Shown here: positions 36,574 to 48,446 of the stretch, piece by piece | Numbering within the stretch: position 1 is the stretch's first letter | Layout of the letters: each line of letters starts with the position of its first letter | NCBI GenBank assembly: GCA_963971425.1 | Contig: OZ020519.1 | Coordinates: 10,618,028 to 10,682,027, forward strand | Reading direction: 5' to 3' | DNA from: Bryoerythrophyllum caledonicum | Lineage: Eukaryota > Streptophyta > Bryopsida > Pottiales > Pottiaceae | Length of the DNA: 64,000 nucleotides | Program-made: the position numbers and the translations under genes | The notes under the pieces: model-generated | What the model saw: the letters and a program-made list of their open reading frames with translations, nothing else | Database searches by the model: none | Told to the model about the DNA's origin: nothing

Positions 36574-38265
36574 ATGTCTCATGCTCATGCCGCCTCAACC
36601 TCTAGAGTAATTGAATTCATGGAAGTAGTAGAAGAGAGTGTATGTAATATGGTTTCTACACAAAAAAGGTCAAATGGTGAGGTTACGTCATCCCCAAACC
36701 AAAAGAAGGTCCGAGCAACCAGTTTGCCCCGACCCCCATATTGGTTGGGATTTAACACTCTGAACACTATAGCTATGAGAAGTGAAAGTCCAAAGGAACC
36801 AATTCACACTGTCAATGAACTTGTGGGAATGGGTTTGAGTGAGAAAGAAGCAAAAGAGAGGGTAGAAGCTTTTCCTTATTTTCCCTACGTCTCACAAGAA
36901 GAATGGCCCTCTAAAAGAGTAGACGGGAAAGAAGGTCATCACTACAACCTAACACAACTTCCTAGTGAAGTTGAAGTCGATGATCATGGTTTTGCTCTTG
37001 ATTATCATATTGCGGTCTCTTTCCAACTAGGAGACTTGGAAGTGTGGACAAAGGATGTCGTCCAAGAGATGGTACGAGAACGATTAAATGACATGGGAAT
37101 TGAACTTGGGGAAATTTTGGGTGAGCCATTAGCCATCATGTGTTACCACAAAACCAATAAATGGAGCGGTACTATTAAGATTCATCTCAAAAATCCGAAA
37201 GTAGATGGGGTAGGTCTTCTTCGGGGCATCCGCCAATTTATTCTAACTCTTGCGGAAGGAATTCCAAACCGTGGGAAGGTTTGCAAGAGTTATGACTCTT
37301 TGGCCTTTGTAAACCTTCTCTCTGTCAAAATATCGGGTCCTAATCTTGTCAATCAACATTGGTATAAACTCCACGAAGAAATAGTCCGTGAGGGTTTTGC
37401 AAGAGGATTTGACTATGAAATTACCGATGTACAAAAACGGGTAGATTTGGAATTTGCATGGGTGAAAACCCCCTCTCCTGAACAAGCTCAAAAAATCAAA
37501 GAACACAAAGTTGCACTCAACCATGAAATCTTTACCCCATACTTTGCAACCAAAGGGAAAATGAGTGACGAAGACAAGGCTAAAAAGAATGCACTACTTC
37601 TTATAGCAAAAAATCTAAACAAGATAAAAAACGTAGAAGACTTAGAGAAGAGTCTTGAGGCGTACTTTGGCAAGGAGAATGTGAAGGATGTATTCTTCAA
37701 GATGGAGCATGGCAAACATGTTGGAATTTGCAACATTCACTATCTTAACCCAGCGGTTTACAAGAAGCATGTCAACACAAGCGGGAAAATCTTAGGCAAA
37801 TATGTTGAGTTTACTCCTCACCCCAAAAGTTTGAATGGAACTAGCGCACCGTCCATTGAACTTGTCACTAAATGGGGTTTAACCGATGTAAATTCCGCAG
37901 TAGCTAACGCAGTGATTGCCCTTGAAAACGCTCCCAAGATCGGATTTTCAAGAGAAGAATTACAACGAATGGTTCAAAGTGAAGTGAAGCGCGGCACCGA
38001 CCACACCATTGTCGAAGTTCGAAGGGAGATGGCAGTAATGAAGCAAGAAATCGTTGAGGAGGCACGCCAATATGTAGACACGGTCCAAACGATATCCGCC
38101 CGAACATTGCGAGGAGAGATGAGCACACTCCGGATGAATCTCATCCAACTTCTTGAGAATCATGAAGCGGAGGCGTTTGAACGAGAAGTCGAGGCATCCA
38201 AGGAGGGAGAGACATCTCACCGTAGTTTGTCCATCATAGAAAAACAAATGGACATGACAAACTAG
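36574..38265 (+). CDS. LINE ORF1 protein (RRM-like, coiled coil)
   Basis: About 563 residues from ATG 36574 (MSHAHAASTS; ATG 36619 is an alternative). In order: a short stretch VNELVGMGLSEKEAKERVEAF-like with UBA character (about 36810-36870), a folded region of unknown type, an RRM-like beta-alpha-beta pattern (ALLLIAKNLN ... LEKSLEAYFG ... VKDVFF ... HVGICNIHY ... KYVEFTPHP, about 37585-37835), and a C-terminal alpha-helical region likely to form a coiled coil. LINE ORF1 proteins bind their RNA and form the transposition RNP; RRM plus coiled coil is a known ORF1 architecture. It ends in TAG 110 bases before the ORF2 ATG, in a different frame. No lesion seen. Confidence 0.7.
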   Translation: MSHAHAASTSRVIEFMEVVEESVCNMVSTQKRSNGEVTSSPNQKKVRATSLPRPPYWLGFNTLNTIAMRSESPKEPIHTVNELVGMGLSEKEAKERVEAFPYFPYVSQEEWPSKRVDGKEGHHYNLTQLPSEVEVDDHGFALDYHIAVSFQLGDLEVWTKDVVQEMVRERLNDMGIELGEILGEPLAIMCYHKTNKWSGTIKIHLKNPKVDGVGLLRGIRQFILTLAEGIPNRGKVCKSYDSLAFVNLLSVKISGPNLVNQHWYKLHEEIVREGFARGFDYEITDVQKRVDLEFAWVKTPSPEQAQKIKEHKVALNHEIFTPYFATKGKMSDEDKAKKNALLLIAKNLNKIKNVEDLEKSLEAYFGKENVKDVFFKMEHGKHVGICNIHYLNPAVYKKHVNTSGKILGKYVEFTPHPKSLNGTSAPSIELVTKWGLTDVNSAVANAVIALENAPKIGFSREELQRMVQSEVKRGTDHTIVEVRREMAVMKQEIVEEARQYVDTVQTISARTLRGEMSTLRMNLIQLLENHEAEAFEREVEASKEGETSHRSLSIIEKQMDMTN

Positions 38266-38375
38266 TTTTGTCCACCATCGCGGTGGTATATTATATACTA
38301 TTGTGTTATATTTATGTAAAAAAATTCAAAAAATATATAAAACTTCAAAAGATAAATATATATCACTCTTCCATT

Positions 38376-41300
38376 ATGATATATTTAAATACTACAAAAA
38401 CAAATCAAAATAAACAAAACAAAATTATTAAAAATAAACAAAAATATACAATATATCTCTACACTACACCAAAAGACAAAAACAAAACACAAACAACACA
38501 AAAGAAAAAGAACAAAACAAACAACTCAATACGTAACACAAATAATCCCTATATACTTAAAATATATACCCTACGACACACATTCGATACATCAACCCTC
38601 CTCCATAGATGTGGAGACATTGAACAAAACCCAGGCCCAATGCCTAATCTCCTCAAAACACATCCAACACTACATAAACGGCGAGCAAACACATATTTTA
38701 TTTCTAGTACCATTAAACTCCAACTTGAATATCAACATCTAGCACAATCCTTTGCACCTTTCCTAAACCCAAATCATGGCCAACACGATGAACAAAGCCG
38801 CCAACTTCCCTATCTACAAAACTATATAAATAGCTTAAATCAATACCTAGCTCCTTATATTTTATATGCTATCGTCATCACCATACATCCATCAATAGCA
38901 AATTGCAATAATATCCTTTCAAATTTAAATAATATAACATCTACATTAAATTGGACAATAACACTCCTGCAAAAATTGACCTCACTCGACAACCCTCCTG
39001 AGAGACATATTCATATATCGCATCCTTATACAAACTTTCAAAATGACTACAATCACATCCTCACTAATAAACCCTCCATCCATAAAGAATTATATGACTT
39101 TCTCCACACTATAACCCCAACTCCTACACTTGAACATCTTAAAGGTAGATTTCCTTATTTACCTCAACAACTACTAGTTGAAACTTACCGCATTTTTGAG
39201 CCTATACCAGAATATTCACATCCCCCCCTGCCCCCTCCTCCTATTACGCCCACATCACAACCCACACTAATTGATAGTCCACAAACCTATATCATTACCT
39301 GGAATACTTCTCACCTCAACACTTCTCTCCCAAACATTCAAAATATGCTACTTAATACCTTAATCACCCCTGCTATTATAAATATTCAAGAAACTAAACT
39401 TACCACCAAAAAATCTACTAAATATATTCAAAACTTGTTTCCAAATTATAAGCTCATTTTTAATAATACACATGCGCTTACAAGGTGTATCCAACGTAGA
39501 ATCCCATATACTCCCGCTAGAGGAGGCCTTCTCACCATGATACATAATAAATATACATTTCCTGGTAACATATCAAAGATCCCAACGCCAGCCTCAATTT
39601 CACCATACCTTCAAATAATACGAATCTTAAATCAACCATTACAACCTTGGTTAATCCTTAACATATATATGCCTACACACTCCGAAGACCTAGGGCTCAT
39701 TAACTCTATCAAAGACACTATTTCAAACACTATCAACAACCACCAAAATCATATACATCTACTATGTGGTGACTTTAATAGAGATATTGCCCTCATTGGC
39801 CGTACAATAGACAACATACACACCAATCCAACAACCGAAGATATACAATGGAAATTATTCACCACAAATATTAATCTCACCTACATTCCCACAAACACAT
39901 CTTATTCAAGACAAGGTGGCCTTAATTACTCCACCACTAGCCTAATTGACGGATTCTACATAAACACGTCTACCTGGCAACAAAACATGACATCAACTAC
40001 TGATACCACCTTAAACCTTAATTCGGACCACTACCCCATCCAACTACACATACCACCAAACACACTTATATCTAGATCACCTACCTTAATAAAAACACAT
40101 CCTAAAAGACTTCTCAATCCTATCCCTGAACTTAATATTTCACTATTTCAATCTCAATTCATAGAAGAAAACTCACACATCATCGAAAACCTTATTAACA
40201 TACTAGACATTAATCCTCAGTTAACACAGACACAATGGCATTTTGCATGTACAACTTTAGATACACTTATCTGTAACCTGTCCAATACTCTTGAAAAAAC
40301 ATGTTCTACATCTCCATTACCCCAACTCACTGATCGCACTGCTAAACAAGGTGGATTCCTCCCTCGAAAACTATCTAGACAATGGAAAAAACATCTCTCT
40401 ACATATCACATCATACGGAAAACAATCTACACAGTTAATAACAATAATAACTGGAGAAATCACCCTATCATAAATATAATCCAAAATCATCCTCATGTTC
40501 AAATACCACCACCTCCCGCAAATTTTGAACCACATGAAGATTGGCTCCAAAATTTAGCGACAATTGCGAAAAATGCAAATCAACTAGCTCGAAAAATCAC
40601 CACTAAATATTCCAGAGATTGTGTCAAAAAAGCAATATCTAAATACCGAAAACTATACGAAACAAGCCCAAAAAAGATAAACAAAAAAGTATTCAAAGAT
40701 AACATCTCTTGTCCACTGAATTGTATAATTGATAGATACAATAATATCATCACAAACCCTGAAGAAATCGCAAACGAGATATACTTACAACAAACTATAA
40801 ACAATTATCCTACTGTCCCAACTTGCTATTATCAACCACAACATCCATCCAACTGTACATGTGGAGTGCGACAATATCCCTGGCATGACTTAGATGGCTT
40901 TATATTAGAAAAACGTGGAGAACAACAAACTCCCCTCTACAAATACTTTGACCAAGAACCTTATGAGTTATGCTTAAAAAATCTGGGCAACAACAAAGCT
41001 CCCGGCCCAGACAAAATCCCTAATGACATTCTCAAAAACCTACCTCACCACTTTCATACTCTACTATTAATTTGTTTTAAACATTGCTACAAACAAAAAC
41101 AAATCCCACCCTCATGGAAAACTAGTCTAACAATTCTACTATATAAAAAAGGAGATCCTTCTTATCTCTCAAACCACCGACCGATTGCACTAGCAAATAC
41201 AATATATAAACTCTTTACGAGTACGTTAACATCCATCTTATCTAATTATGGTGAAAAACATCGCATTCTTCACGACAGTCAGGAGGGTTTTAGAGCAGAA

Positions 41301-44300
41301 AGAGGTACAACCAGACAACTACAAACTGTTATTTCCGCCCTCGAAGACGCCAAATTTACAAATCAGGACATCTACATTATGTATATAGATTTTAAAAACG
41401 CTTTCGGATCTATTGACCATGCCCGTTTACTTGCCATCATGCAAGATTTAGGATTCCCGTTAGATGCAATTGCTCTTATTGGTGACATATACTCAAAATC
41501 CACTACTACATATATAGGCGAACACTTTGGACAAACCCGTCCAATTCCCATTCAACGGGGAACTATACAAGGAGATACACTAAGTCCATATCTTTTCATT
41601 ACTTTCCTCTAACCATTACTAAGATGGTTACAACGTGGTGATAATGGTTATACTTTCCGAACATCTAACACCACCATTAACTCTGCTGCATATGCTGACG
41701 ACCTAGCGGTCCTAACCAACCAATTACAATCCATACAAATTCAACTTGATAAGATCGATAGATTCTGTCAATGGACCGGCATGGATCTAGGTGTATCCAA
41801 ATGCGCATTTACAGGTAGTCCTAACAAATCAAAAATGAACCCAACAACATTCAAAATCCATTTACAAGCACCAAATATCAACTTTCGAGGACAAACCATA
41901 CCCATTTTACACCAAAACGAACCATATCCCTACCTAGGAATTCAGCTTGTAGCCTCTTTAAAATGGAAAATACAAATACATACCACCACTACCAAATTAA
42001 TCAAACAATGTTATGACCTTATAACATGCCCATGCACAATGAAACAAAAAATCCATATGGCTGACACTGTAATACGAGCAGGCATAGCATATAGCTTTTA
42101 CTCAGTACCATATTCTATGCCGGCTATCAAAAAACTTGACAAGAAAATCATTGCACTTCATAAAACCATCTGTGGTCTTCCCAAATGCATGTCAAATATT
42201 ATCACCCAACTCCCAACAAATTTATATGGAATGAATGCCTTCTCACTAAAAAATGCATATTTTCGATGTATAGGTGACCAATTACTTAAAGCACTAAATG
42301 ACACAGGAAAACTTGGAATTATATATAATGGTTTGCTAAAATTTGTTCTTGCTAAATACGGCGGATCTCAACTCCTAACACGCCTAAAAAAATCAAATTG
42401 TATCCGCTCTCCCATCACCCGCACTATATTTCTACTAAAATCCTACGCAGGCATTCATATTCGTAGCACTCTTGAACAATTCTTACTAAAACCATCACCA
42501 CTTGAACAAAACTGGAACACGGAATCTGAACAATTACCTAACCAAAATACCGCACTATCCAACAAATTACTACACAAACTTCATTCATATAACATCACAA
42601 AACTCCAACAAATTATTTTGCCTAATGGTACACAATTAATGGACCACAATGATTTCAAACAATTTTACAGCACCCCTACAAGACTAACTAAAACAACACT
42701 TCACATTGCTACGCAACTATTCTGTCAACCCACATGTACCGAACAATGTTCTATGCTATGCACCCTACATTACCCACCCCGTACACTAAAACCCACATAT
42801 ACTATCATAAACAACCATACCACAACGCAATTCACAACAACCCCTGACCCCCCATTGATTCATAATAACACTAATCTTACACGTCCTCCCTCACAGATAG
42901 TTAAAAACCCTTCTACATATCCTATTTTCAAAATAATCAACCATCGAACTAGGAAATATATAGATATACATAACATTGTAAAAAATGATGAAACATTTTT
43001 ATGTCAATGGATACTCAGTAACAACACCCAATATATGAAATGGCAAACACAACGCCATCTCTTTCCATGGAATAACACAATCGTGATTAACCACAACATT
43101 TCACTCCTTATTCAATATTTCCAACAACAACAATACAACCATTATGCCAATACATTAGCGGTCCACCACCCCCAAATACAAACCATTGACACCCGATACG
43201 TCCACCCACCTACAAACATCCCACTCCTCTCAATTATTACCACAGAATGTAACCCAGAAAAAGATATTAACATCTCAACACCCACAATAATAGTCCAAAA
43301 CGAAAAAACTCACCTATATGAACACAATGGCCATCACCTTACCACCATACCCACCACACGATTGAAATGGTTATGGACACAATACCAACAATCTAAACAA
43401 AACATTCTTGACCTCACCCCCAGTACACAACCCTTTGAAACTGAAATAATCTGGCTATATCAAAGATACAAACCTCAACTCTTTAACAAAATCCCCCATC
43501 GCTCGGCGCAATATACTTTACCTACTGAAATCCTTCACTCTCTAATACAAATATTTGACATACAACACACATATTTTTCATCACCAATAACTTGCCCTAC
43601 AACTCTAAACAAATTTTTTTCACCTTTTGACCGTGATAAAGTCTTTGGTTCACTAGGAAAAGCATTCGACTCAAAATGGCATGGTATAGGACTCGCACAT
43701 CCACATACCAATCAAGATGTTCAACAAGCTATACTCTGGGCCAGATTAGCTGCACAACAACATCCAAATAATATAACTTTCATAATTGCACCAGACATAA
43801 ATTGGCACAAAAATCCTACACCATATACAGGACCATTTATTGATACACACATCATTACACTCTTTGATGCAGATACCATCACATATACCCATCCCACCCT
43901 AAGCAATACACCTAACAAAAAACACACCGAACCATCTAGTTTACAGATCTTCTGTATACATCACAACAAAAATATCATATGTACTACAGAACAACTAGCT
44001 ATAATCAACACCACAACACAATTACTAGGCATTGACTATATCTACACTAATCCGGCCCCCCCAACCCCAATCCCACCCAAAATTAACCAGAGTAAACTTT
44101 GGTCAACCCTTCCTTATCCCACCTATCCTTACAATCATACTCATCCTCTCCCACCGCACCCACAATACAACACCAACCCCCCTCTAAAATTCAACCCAGA
44201 ATATTGTTACTATACAGATGGCTCATTCACAAAACCTATTGACACTAATCCTGACATAGGGCAAAACGAAGCTGCTAGATATGGTATCCACAACAGTACA

Positions 44301-45671
44301 AAAAACCTAAACATTTCCAAACGATTACCTGGCCTACAAAACATACTAAGAGCAGAAATGATGGCTCTTCATAAAACCTTAAAAATTATTCTGAAACAAT
44401 CCCCAAATGAACCAGCATATATCTTCACAGATTGCATTAATATCCTTTATCTTCTCAATACCCACATCAAACATCCAACATCTCATACTAACCATCCGGA
44501 CCAAACCCTCTTAACTTCCATAATTCATCTCCTCATCAAAAGAACACACCCCACCATATTACTTAAAGTTAGAGCCCACTCCAACATAATAGGCAATGAA
44601 CAAGCCGACAAATTAGCTAAAGAAAGCGCTAACAAACCTTATAAACATGCCTCCAAACCACATGAATATGCACATCCCACCCCATACTATTATCACCAAG
44701 ACCAATGGTCTAACATGACAAACTCTCCAGACAATGGACCAATACGCTTTCTAGATAAATATTTACTAAAATATGATACAATTCACAATTTAGTAGTGAT
44801 AGCAACACAATTTCCCAACATAGAAAAATGGCTTAATAACACTGACATCGATACAAAACTCTCAACTGACTTTTGGAACGATCCGACCATCACTGACGCC
44901 CAAACTACATGTCTCATTAAATTCCGAACTGGACAATATATGGGAAACGCCCGAAAACAATTATTCTTCGGACATATCAGATTTCCCAATATAACGTGCT
45001 CCATATGTAACTCCACTGATCCTGACACATGGCATCATCTCTTGTTGAAATGTCACCACCCCCACATACACGCCCTAATTACAAAACGCCATAACAAAGC
45101 TATATGGGAAATTCGAAAAATGTTAATTTCCTCTAATAAATCCCGTTGCTACACCCTCATGAACGCAGGCACCTACAACAATAACCCACCGGAAAATACA
45201 GTACCCTCATGGCTTCTTCCATGCACATGCCTCCTTCCCAGATGCCATTGTAACGCTCGATTTAGGCCTGGCATACTCTGTGTTCGAGGCCTTCAATTAA
45301 ACACCACCCCCCCCACCAGTATAAACCCAAATTTAACAATACAATTTATTGAATTTGCATACTGCAATGACAGATTCTCAGCTCAAACAACTCTAAACAA
45401 AATCATTAAATACCAACCACTAATTGATAGTATAATTAGACATGGCTGGAAAGTTGATCCTATCATCATTGTTACAGCTGGAGCTAGAGCCACATCCCAT
45501 ACCCCGCCAATAACAATACTTGCAGAAAAATTCAAACTCCCAATCACCAACATTAAAAACACATTAAAAAATATTAACACCATTGCCACCCACCATGCCA
45601 TGTCTATACTATTACACAAAAGACGCATTGAAAATAACCAACCAATACCCATAATACATGACCCCCCATAA
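38376..45671 (+). pseudogene. LINE ORF2: 2A, endonuclease, RT, RNase H, zinc knuckle; one in-frame stop
   Basis: The frame runs 2432 codons from the first ATG (38376), broken only by TAA at 41610-41612, just before the RT active site. Domains: Lys/Asn/Thr-rich leader with a 2A peptide (38604-38639); APE-type endonuclease (NIQETKL about 39382, GDFNRD about 39771, SLIDGFY about 39938, NSDHYP about 40021); reverse transcriptase (NKAPGPDKIP about 40993, YIDFKNAFGSIDH about 41383, YADD 41691-41702); RNase H (YYTDGSF about 44209, RAEMMAL, IFTDC, RAHSN...QAD about 44575-44610); C-terminal CSIC...WHH...KC zinc knuckle (44998-45054). The order matches RNase-H-bearing APE-type LINEs (I-like group). Base composition is A/C-rich and G-poor, unlike the kinesin gene. 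The single stop (possibly CAA to TAA) suggests a recently active copy. Confidence 0.9.
38598..38639 (+). other. 2A 'StopGo' translational recoding peptide
   Basis: ORF2 residues here read LLHRCGDIEQNPGP, a perfect match to the D-x-E-x-N-P-G-P consensus with the usual upstream LLxRCG context. In 2A sequences the ribosome fails to join the final Gly and Pro (38634-38639), releasing an upstream peptide and continuing translation. Here it would release an 87-residue basic leader from the endonuclease/RT polyprotein. 2A motifs at LINE ORF2 N-termini are known from trypanosome and several animal elements; function here is inferred from the consensus only. Confidence 0.9.
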
Positions 45672-46063
45672 TCACTCATATCAAACCCCTCATCAACACC
45701 ATCCTACTATTAGCTAATGTTCTATCAATTATAACTCACTAAAGGACAAACAATCACAATTTTACAGCACAACACTGACAACGCTCACTTGACAACCACT
45801 TTATGGCTAAAATAATCAACACGAGATTCATGTTTACTACACTATGTATATATAGACAAAACCACCGTCACACAACTTAGGCCCAAAACAAAATAACAAA
45901 CGGTCCACACATATAGTGACACTTGTCTCACACTGATAAGCACGATGATTTCGAAAGAATCTAAAAAATCCAGCTCACCACCAACACTTCCTTATAAAAA
46001 AGACGTCCCTGAAATCACATCCATCTTTACTTCCAACCACATCAGTAGTACCCATCGCCTAGT

Positions 46064-46753
46064 ATGCCGCATACCACCATGTCTAACACTATATGGTACC
46101 GCTCCGCGAGCTCTGACAACCCTGTAGATGTCAATACTCAACCTTCTACTAACACAGATTCCCAACCGATGATAGTATCTCAAACTACACATGCCGAGCA
46201 AGAGCTCTCATTTTCTGATCTCCCAGATCACAATCTTCATCTCACACAACCACCCTCTCCTCAGAGTAGACACCGCATATGTCCACCTACCACTGAATTA
46301 GCTTTGGAACCACCTTCCCAAAGACCCAGACTCAAAGGCCCTTTGAACTTTGGATGTCCTGGTAGAGCCCCTCTTTGTCCAGGACCTCCAATTTATCCTC
46401 TTTTACCTACTCGCGTACCAGAGAGACCCGAGCCTTCTGCCACTAACAGAGCTCAAGTGAGGTTCATTGGAGATCTCATTCGAGGTCAAGCACGAGTATT
46501 GAGCCAATTCTTATGGGTCGGAAGGACCGAGGCTGAAGGACCAATTCGTTACTTTGAAGCAACATATGAAGGACCCAACCAAGACCAACTATGGGGCCTA
46601 ATCGCTAATCCGATCCCACCCAAGGAGGGCGCAACACATTGGGGTCATAATCGCTGGCTTCTTGGACATCCGAAAGAATTATCAGAAGAACAGTTGTCGG
46701 CCCAAGTCGGAGACATGATGCAAAGAACGCTTAGATTCTTACACCTCCCCTAA
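46064..46753 (+). CDS. Third ORF (229 aa) between ORF2 and LINE 3' end
   Basis: Starts MPHTTMSNTIW; the second half is more structured (QVRFIGDLIRGQARVLSQFLWVG, then YFEATYEGPNQDQLWGLI and HWGHNRWLLGHP), the first half Pro/Ser/Thr-rich. I do not recognise the family. It has balanced base composition compared with the G-poor ORF2. It is followed after about 140 bases by a 30-base poly-A run (46897-46926), so it may be a processed retrocopy inserted in the LINE 3' UTR, or a genuine extra LINE ORF. A second ATG at 46079 is possible. Confidence 0.5.
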   Translation: MPHTTMSNTIWYRSASSDNPVDVNTQPSTNTDSQPMIVSQTTHAEQELSFSDLPDHNLHLTQPPSPQSRHRICPPTTELALEPPSQRPRLKGPLNFGCPGRAPLCPGPPIYPLLPTRVPERPEPSATNRAQVRFIGDLIRGQARVLSQFLWVGRTEAEGPIRYFEATYEGPNQDQLWGLIANPIPPKEGATHWGHNRWLLGHPKELSEEQLSAQVGDMMQRTLRFLHLP

Positions 46754-46895
46754 CTTGTTCTTAGCTTTATCACATAAACATCAATCCCTATATTCTCTAA
46801 AATGCTTAGTTCACTTGGTATAATTAGCCTTTTTACTTCAGTTGAACTTAGTTTTCTTCAAAGCTTTTATTTCTGTTGTATTATTATTATTAATT

Positions 46896-46896
<1 letters not shown>

Positions 46897-46926
<30 letters not shown>
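46897..46926 (+). repeat. Poly-A tract inside the LINE 3' region
   Basis: Thirty consecutive A residues downstream of the third ORF. The LINE itself seems to end in a trinucleotide tail 250 bases later, so this tract is more easily explained as the 3' end of a separately retroposed transcript. Confidence 0.8.
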
Positions 46927-46928
<2 letters not shown>

Positions 46929-47034
46929 ATTCTTACTACTTTTTATCAATTAATCAACCCGTTGCATCCCTCTCTTACTTTGCTTTCAAAAGGTCCACCT
47001 TTCGTTTCTTTGGTCACTTGTTACTTTCCATAGT

Positions 47035-47173
47035 GTCTACCCTCGAAAGAGGGAAGTAGTTCCAAGCCACTTATCCTTGTCTTCTGGGCAACGATATAGT
47101 GAATGGAACGAACAGACACTTCATTCACGCCGACCTTCTAAGAAGGCCGGAGTTCTTACTACTACTACTACTG
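47035..47173 (+). mobile_element. Retroposon 3'-tail module, copy b (probable LINE A 3' end)
   Basis: Runs from GTCTACCCTCGAAAGAGGGAA through TTCATTCACGCCG to a hairpin (GACCTTCTAAGAAGGCCGG) and a (TAC)n tail. It shares box order and spacing with the modules at 5613-5750, 55469-55601 and 47380-47509. The hairpin stem varies in sequence between copies but stays paired, as expected for an RNA structure recognised by the reverse transcriptase. Confidence 0.65.
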
Positions 47174-47179
47174 TGTTCG

Positions 47180-48446
47180 GCAAGTTTCTTTGATGTGCCA
47201 AAAATTTGATTTTGGTGATGTACACATAATATTTGTAAGGTCGATAGTTCAGTTCTAGGTTCATTTTTGAGATTGGGTGGTAAGGTGGGTTCTTTATATG
47301 TTATGGAGTCGGCTTCAAGCAATGTGATGATGTGGGAGTTTGGGAATCGGCCAGAGTCTTGATTGGAGTTTTGGTACCAGAAGAAGAAGAACGCCGGTCA
47401 CCGAAGGAGGCCGGCGTGAATAAAGTGTCTGTTTGTTCCACTACTAAGACCATGCCCACTGGACAAGGAATTAGTAAGCTGGAACTACTTCCCTCTCTCA
47501 AGGGTAGACTTTTGGTACCAATTATCATCGGGGTGATAATGAAGGTTAGAGTAGAGTTTTGATCATTTTCTACCGCAAGTCTTGCCCAATGTACTGCTTG
47601 TTGTGTGTCTTCTGTTTTGAGGGGGTGCTCAAAGACATTTCCTTTCCATTTATGGTCAAAAGCATCGCCTAATAAGCCAAATATTTTGTCCCTTTTGAAT
47701 GGTGAGTAGAATTCAGAGATTTTAATAGAACACGTAACGGAGGATGAGAAATATGCATGTTGAATGTTAAAGGATGTGATTAATGACTCTAACATGGATG
47801 TAGATAGTGTGTATTGGGCAAGTTTGAGGGGGTCAATTTCTGGGATGCGGTATTTGTATTTTTGGTATAGCTAGACTATCTCGGTTTTGAAGGATTGGGT
47901 TATAGGTTCAATGTTTATGGTAGTTGATAGAGTTCTATGATATTGGTTCTATATTAGCCATTGTAATCGACTAATGGGAAAGATAAGTAGATGTCTTCCA
48001 TTATCTTCATGTATATGTGCTTTCTCTTCCCTCCTCCGGAGACTGGCGTTTTTTTTTTTTTTTTTTGCTTTCTCTTCATTGATTTTAATTGTGTTGGACG
48101 TTGTACAAATATTGCTTTTGAAGTTACATTCGATTATGTGAATGTTAACTAGAGGAATAAGTATGATGGCTCTTGTGTCCTGGGATCATTGTTCTTGGAT
48201 GTGGTGTGCTTGGATGATTTCAGAAAAAAAATTAATTTGGCTATTTTGGTTGTATTGCATTAGTTTTGTGGTATTATAGATTGAGGTATTTCGATCGTGC
48301 CATGGAAAGAGATTTTGTTGCGGTAGCCATTTGTTGTAGGTAGAGTAGTTAGAGTGCCATTGACATAGGTATTTGATGTCTATTTTTACTATTGTATGTG
48401 AATTGATAAGTTTTTTATGTTTATGATTAATAATGGTACGGATTGG
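47180..48446 (-). pseudogene. LINE B, inverted ORF2 piece, left half
   Basis: Minus-strand frames match ORF2 of LINE A from about 44030 back to about 42950, for example SFNIQHAYFSS, FSPFDRDKVFG-like YSPFKRDKIFG and QAVHWARLAV. Multiple stops and frame changes show it is dead. It is interrupted by a 130-bp retroposon (47380-47509) and by a 4.9-kb TG...CA element at 48447, after which the same LINE sequence resumes at 53329. Confidence 0.8.
47369..47520 (-). mobile_element. 130-bp retroposon with 11-bp target duplication (tail module c)
   Basis: Bases 47380-47509 (reverse orientation) are flanked on both sides by TTTTGGTACCA (47369-47379 and 47510-47520), an 11-bp target-site duplication inside LINE B. 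On the minus strand it begins GTCTACCCTTGAGAGAGGG, continues with the conserved boxes and a hairpin (CCGGCCTCCTTCGGTGACCGG), and ends in TTCTTCTTC. It is either a severely 5'-truncated LINE or a SINE that uses the LINE tail. No Pol III A or B box is evident. Confidence 0.85.

Larger units (their letters stand above)
36574..47173 (+). mobile_element. LINE A, near-complete non-LTR retrotransposon
   Basis: ORF1, ORF2, a third ORF, a poly-A tract and a 3' hairpin module follow each other on the + strand. The 5' end is not fixed: the same A/C-rich composition reaches back to about 33.2 kb, so the element could be up to 14 kb. The 3' end is placed at the trinucleotide tail (TACTACTACTAC) near 47173. 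No target duplication could be identified because the right flank is another LINE fragment. Confidence 0.75.

Noticed and set aside
38268-38375. ORF2 start at 38268
   Set aside because: The codon there is TTG; the first ATG in frame is 38376 and lies upstream of the 2A peptide.
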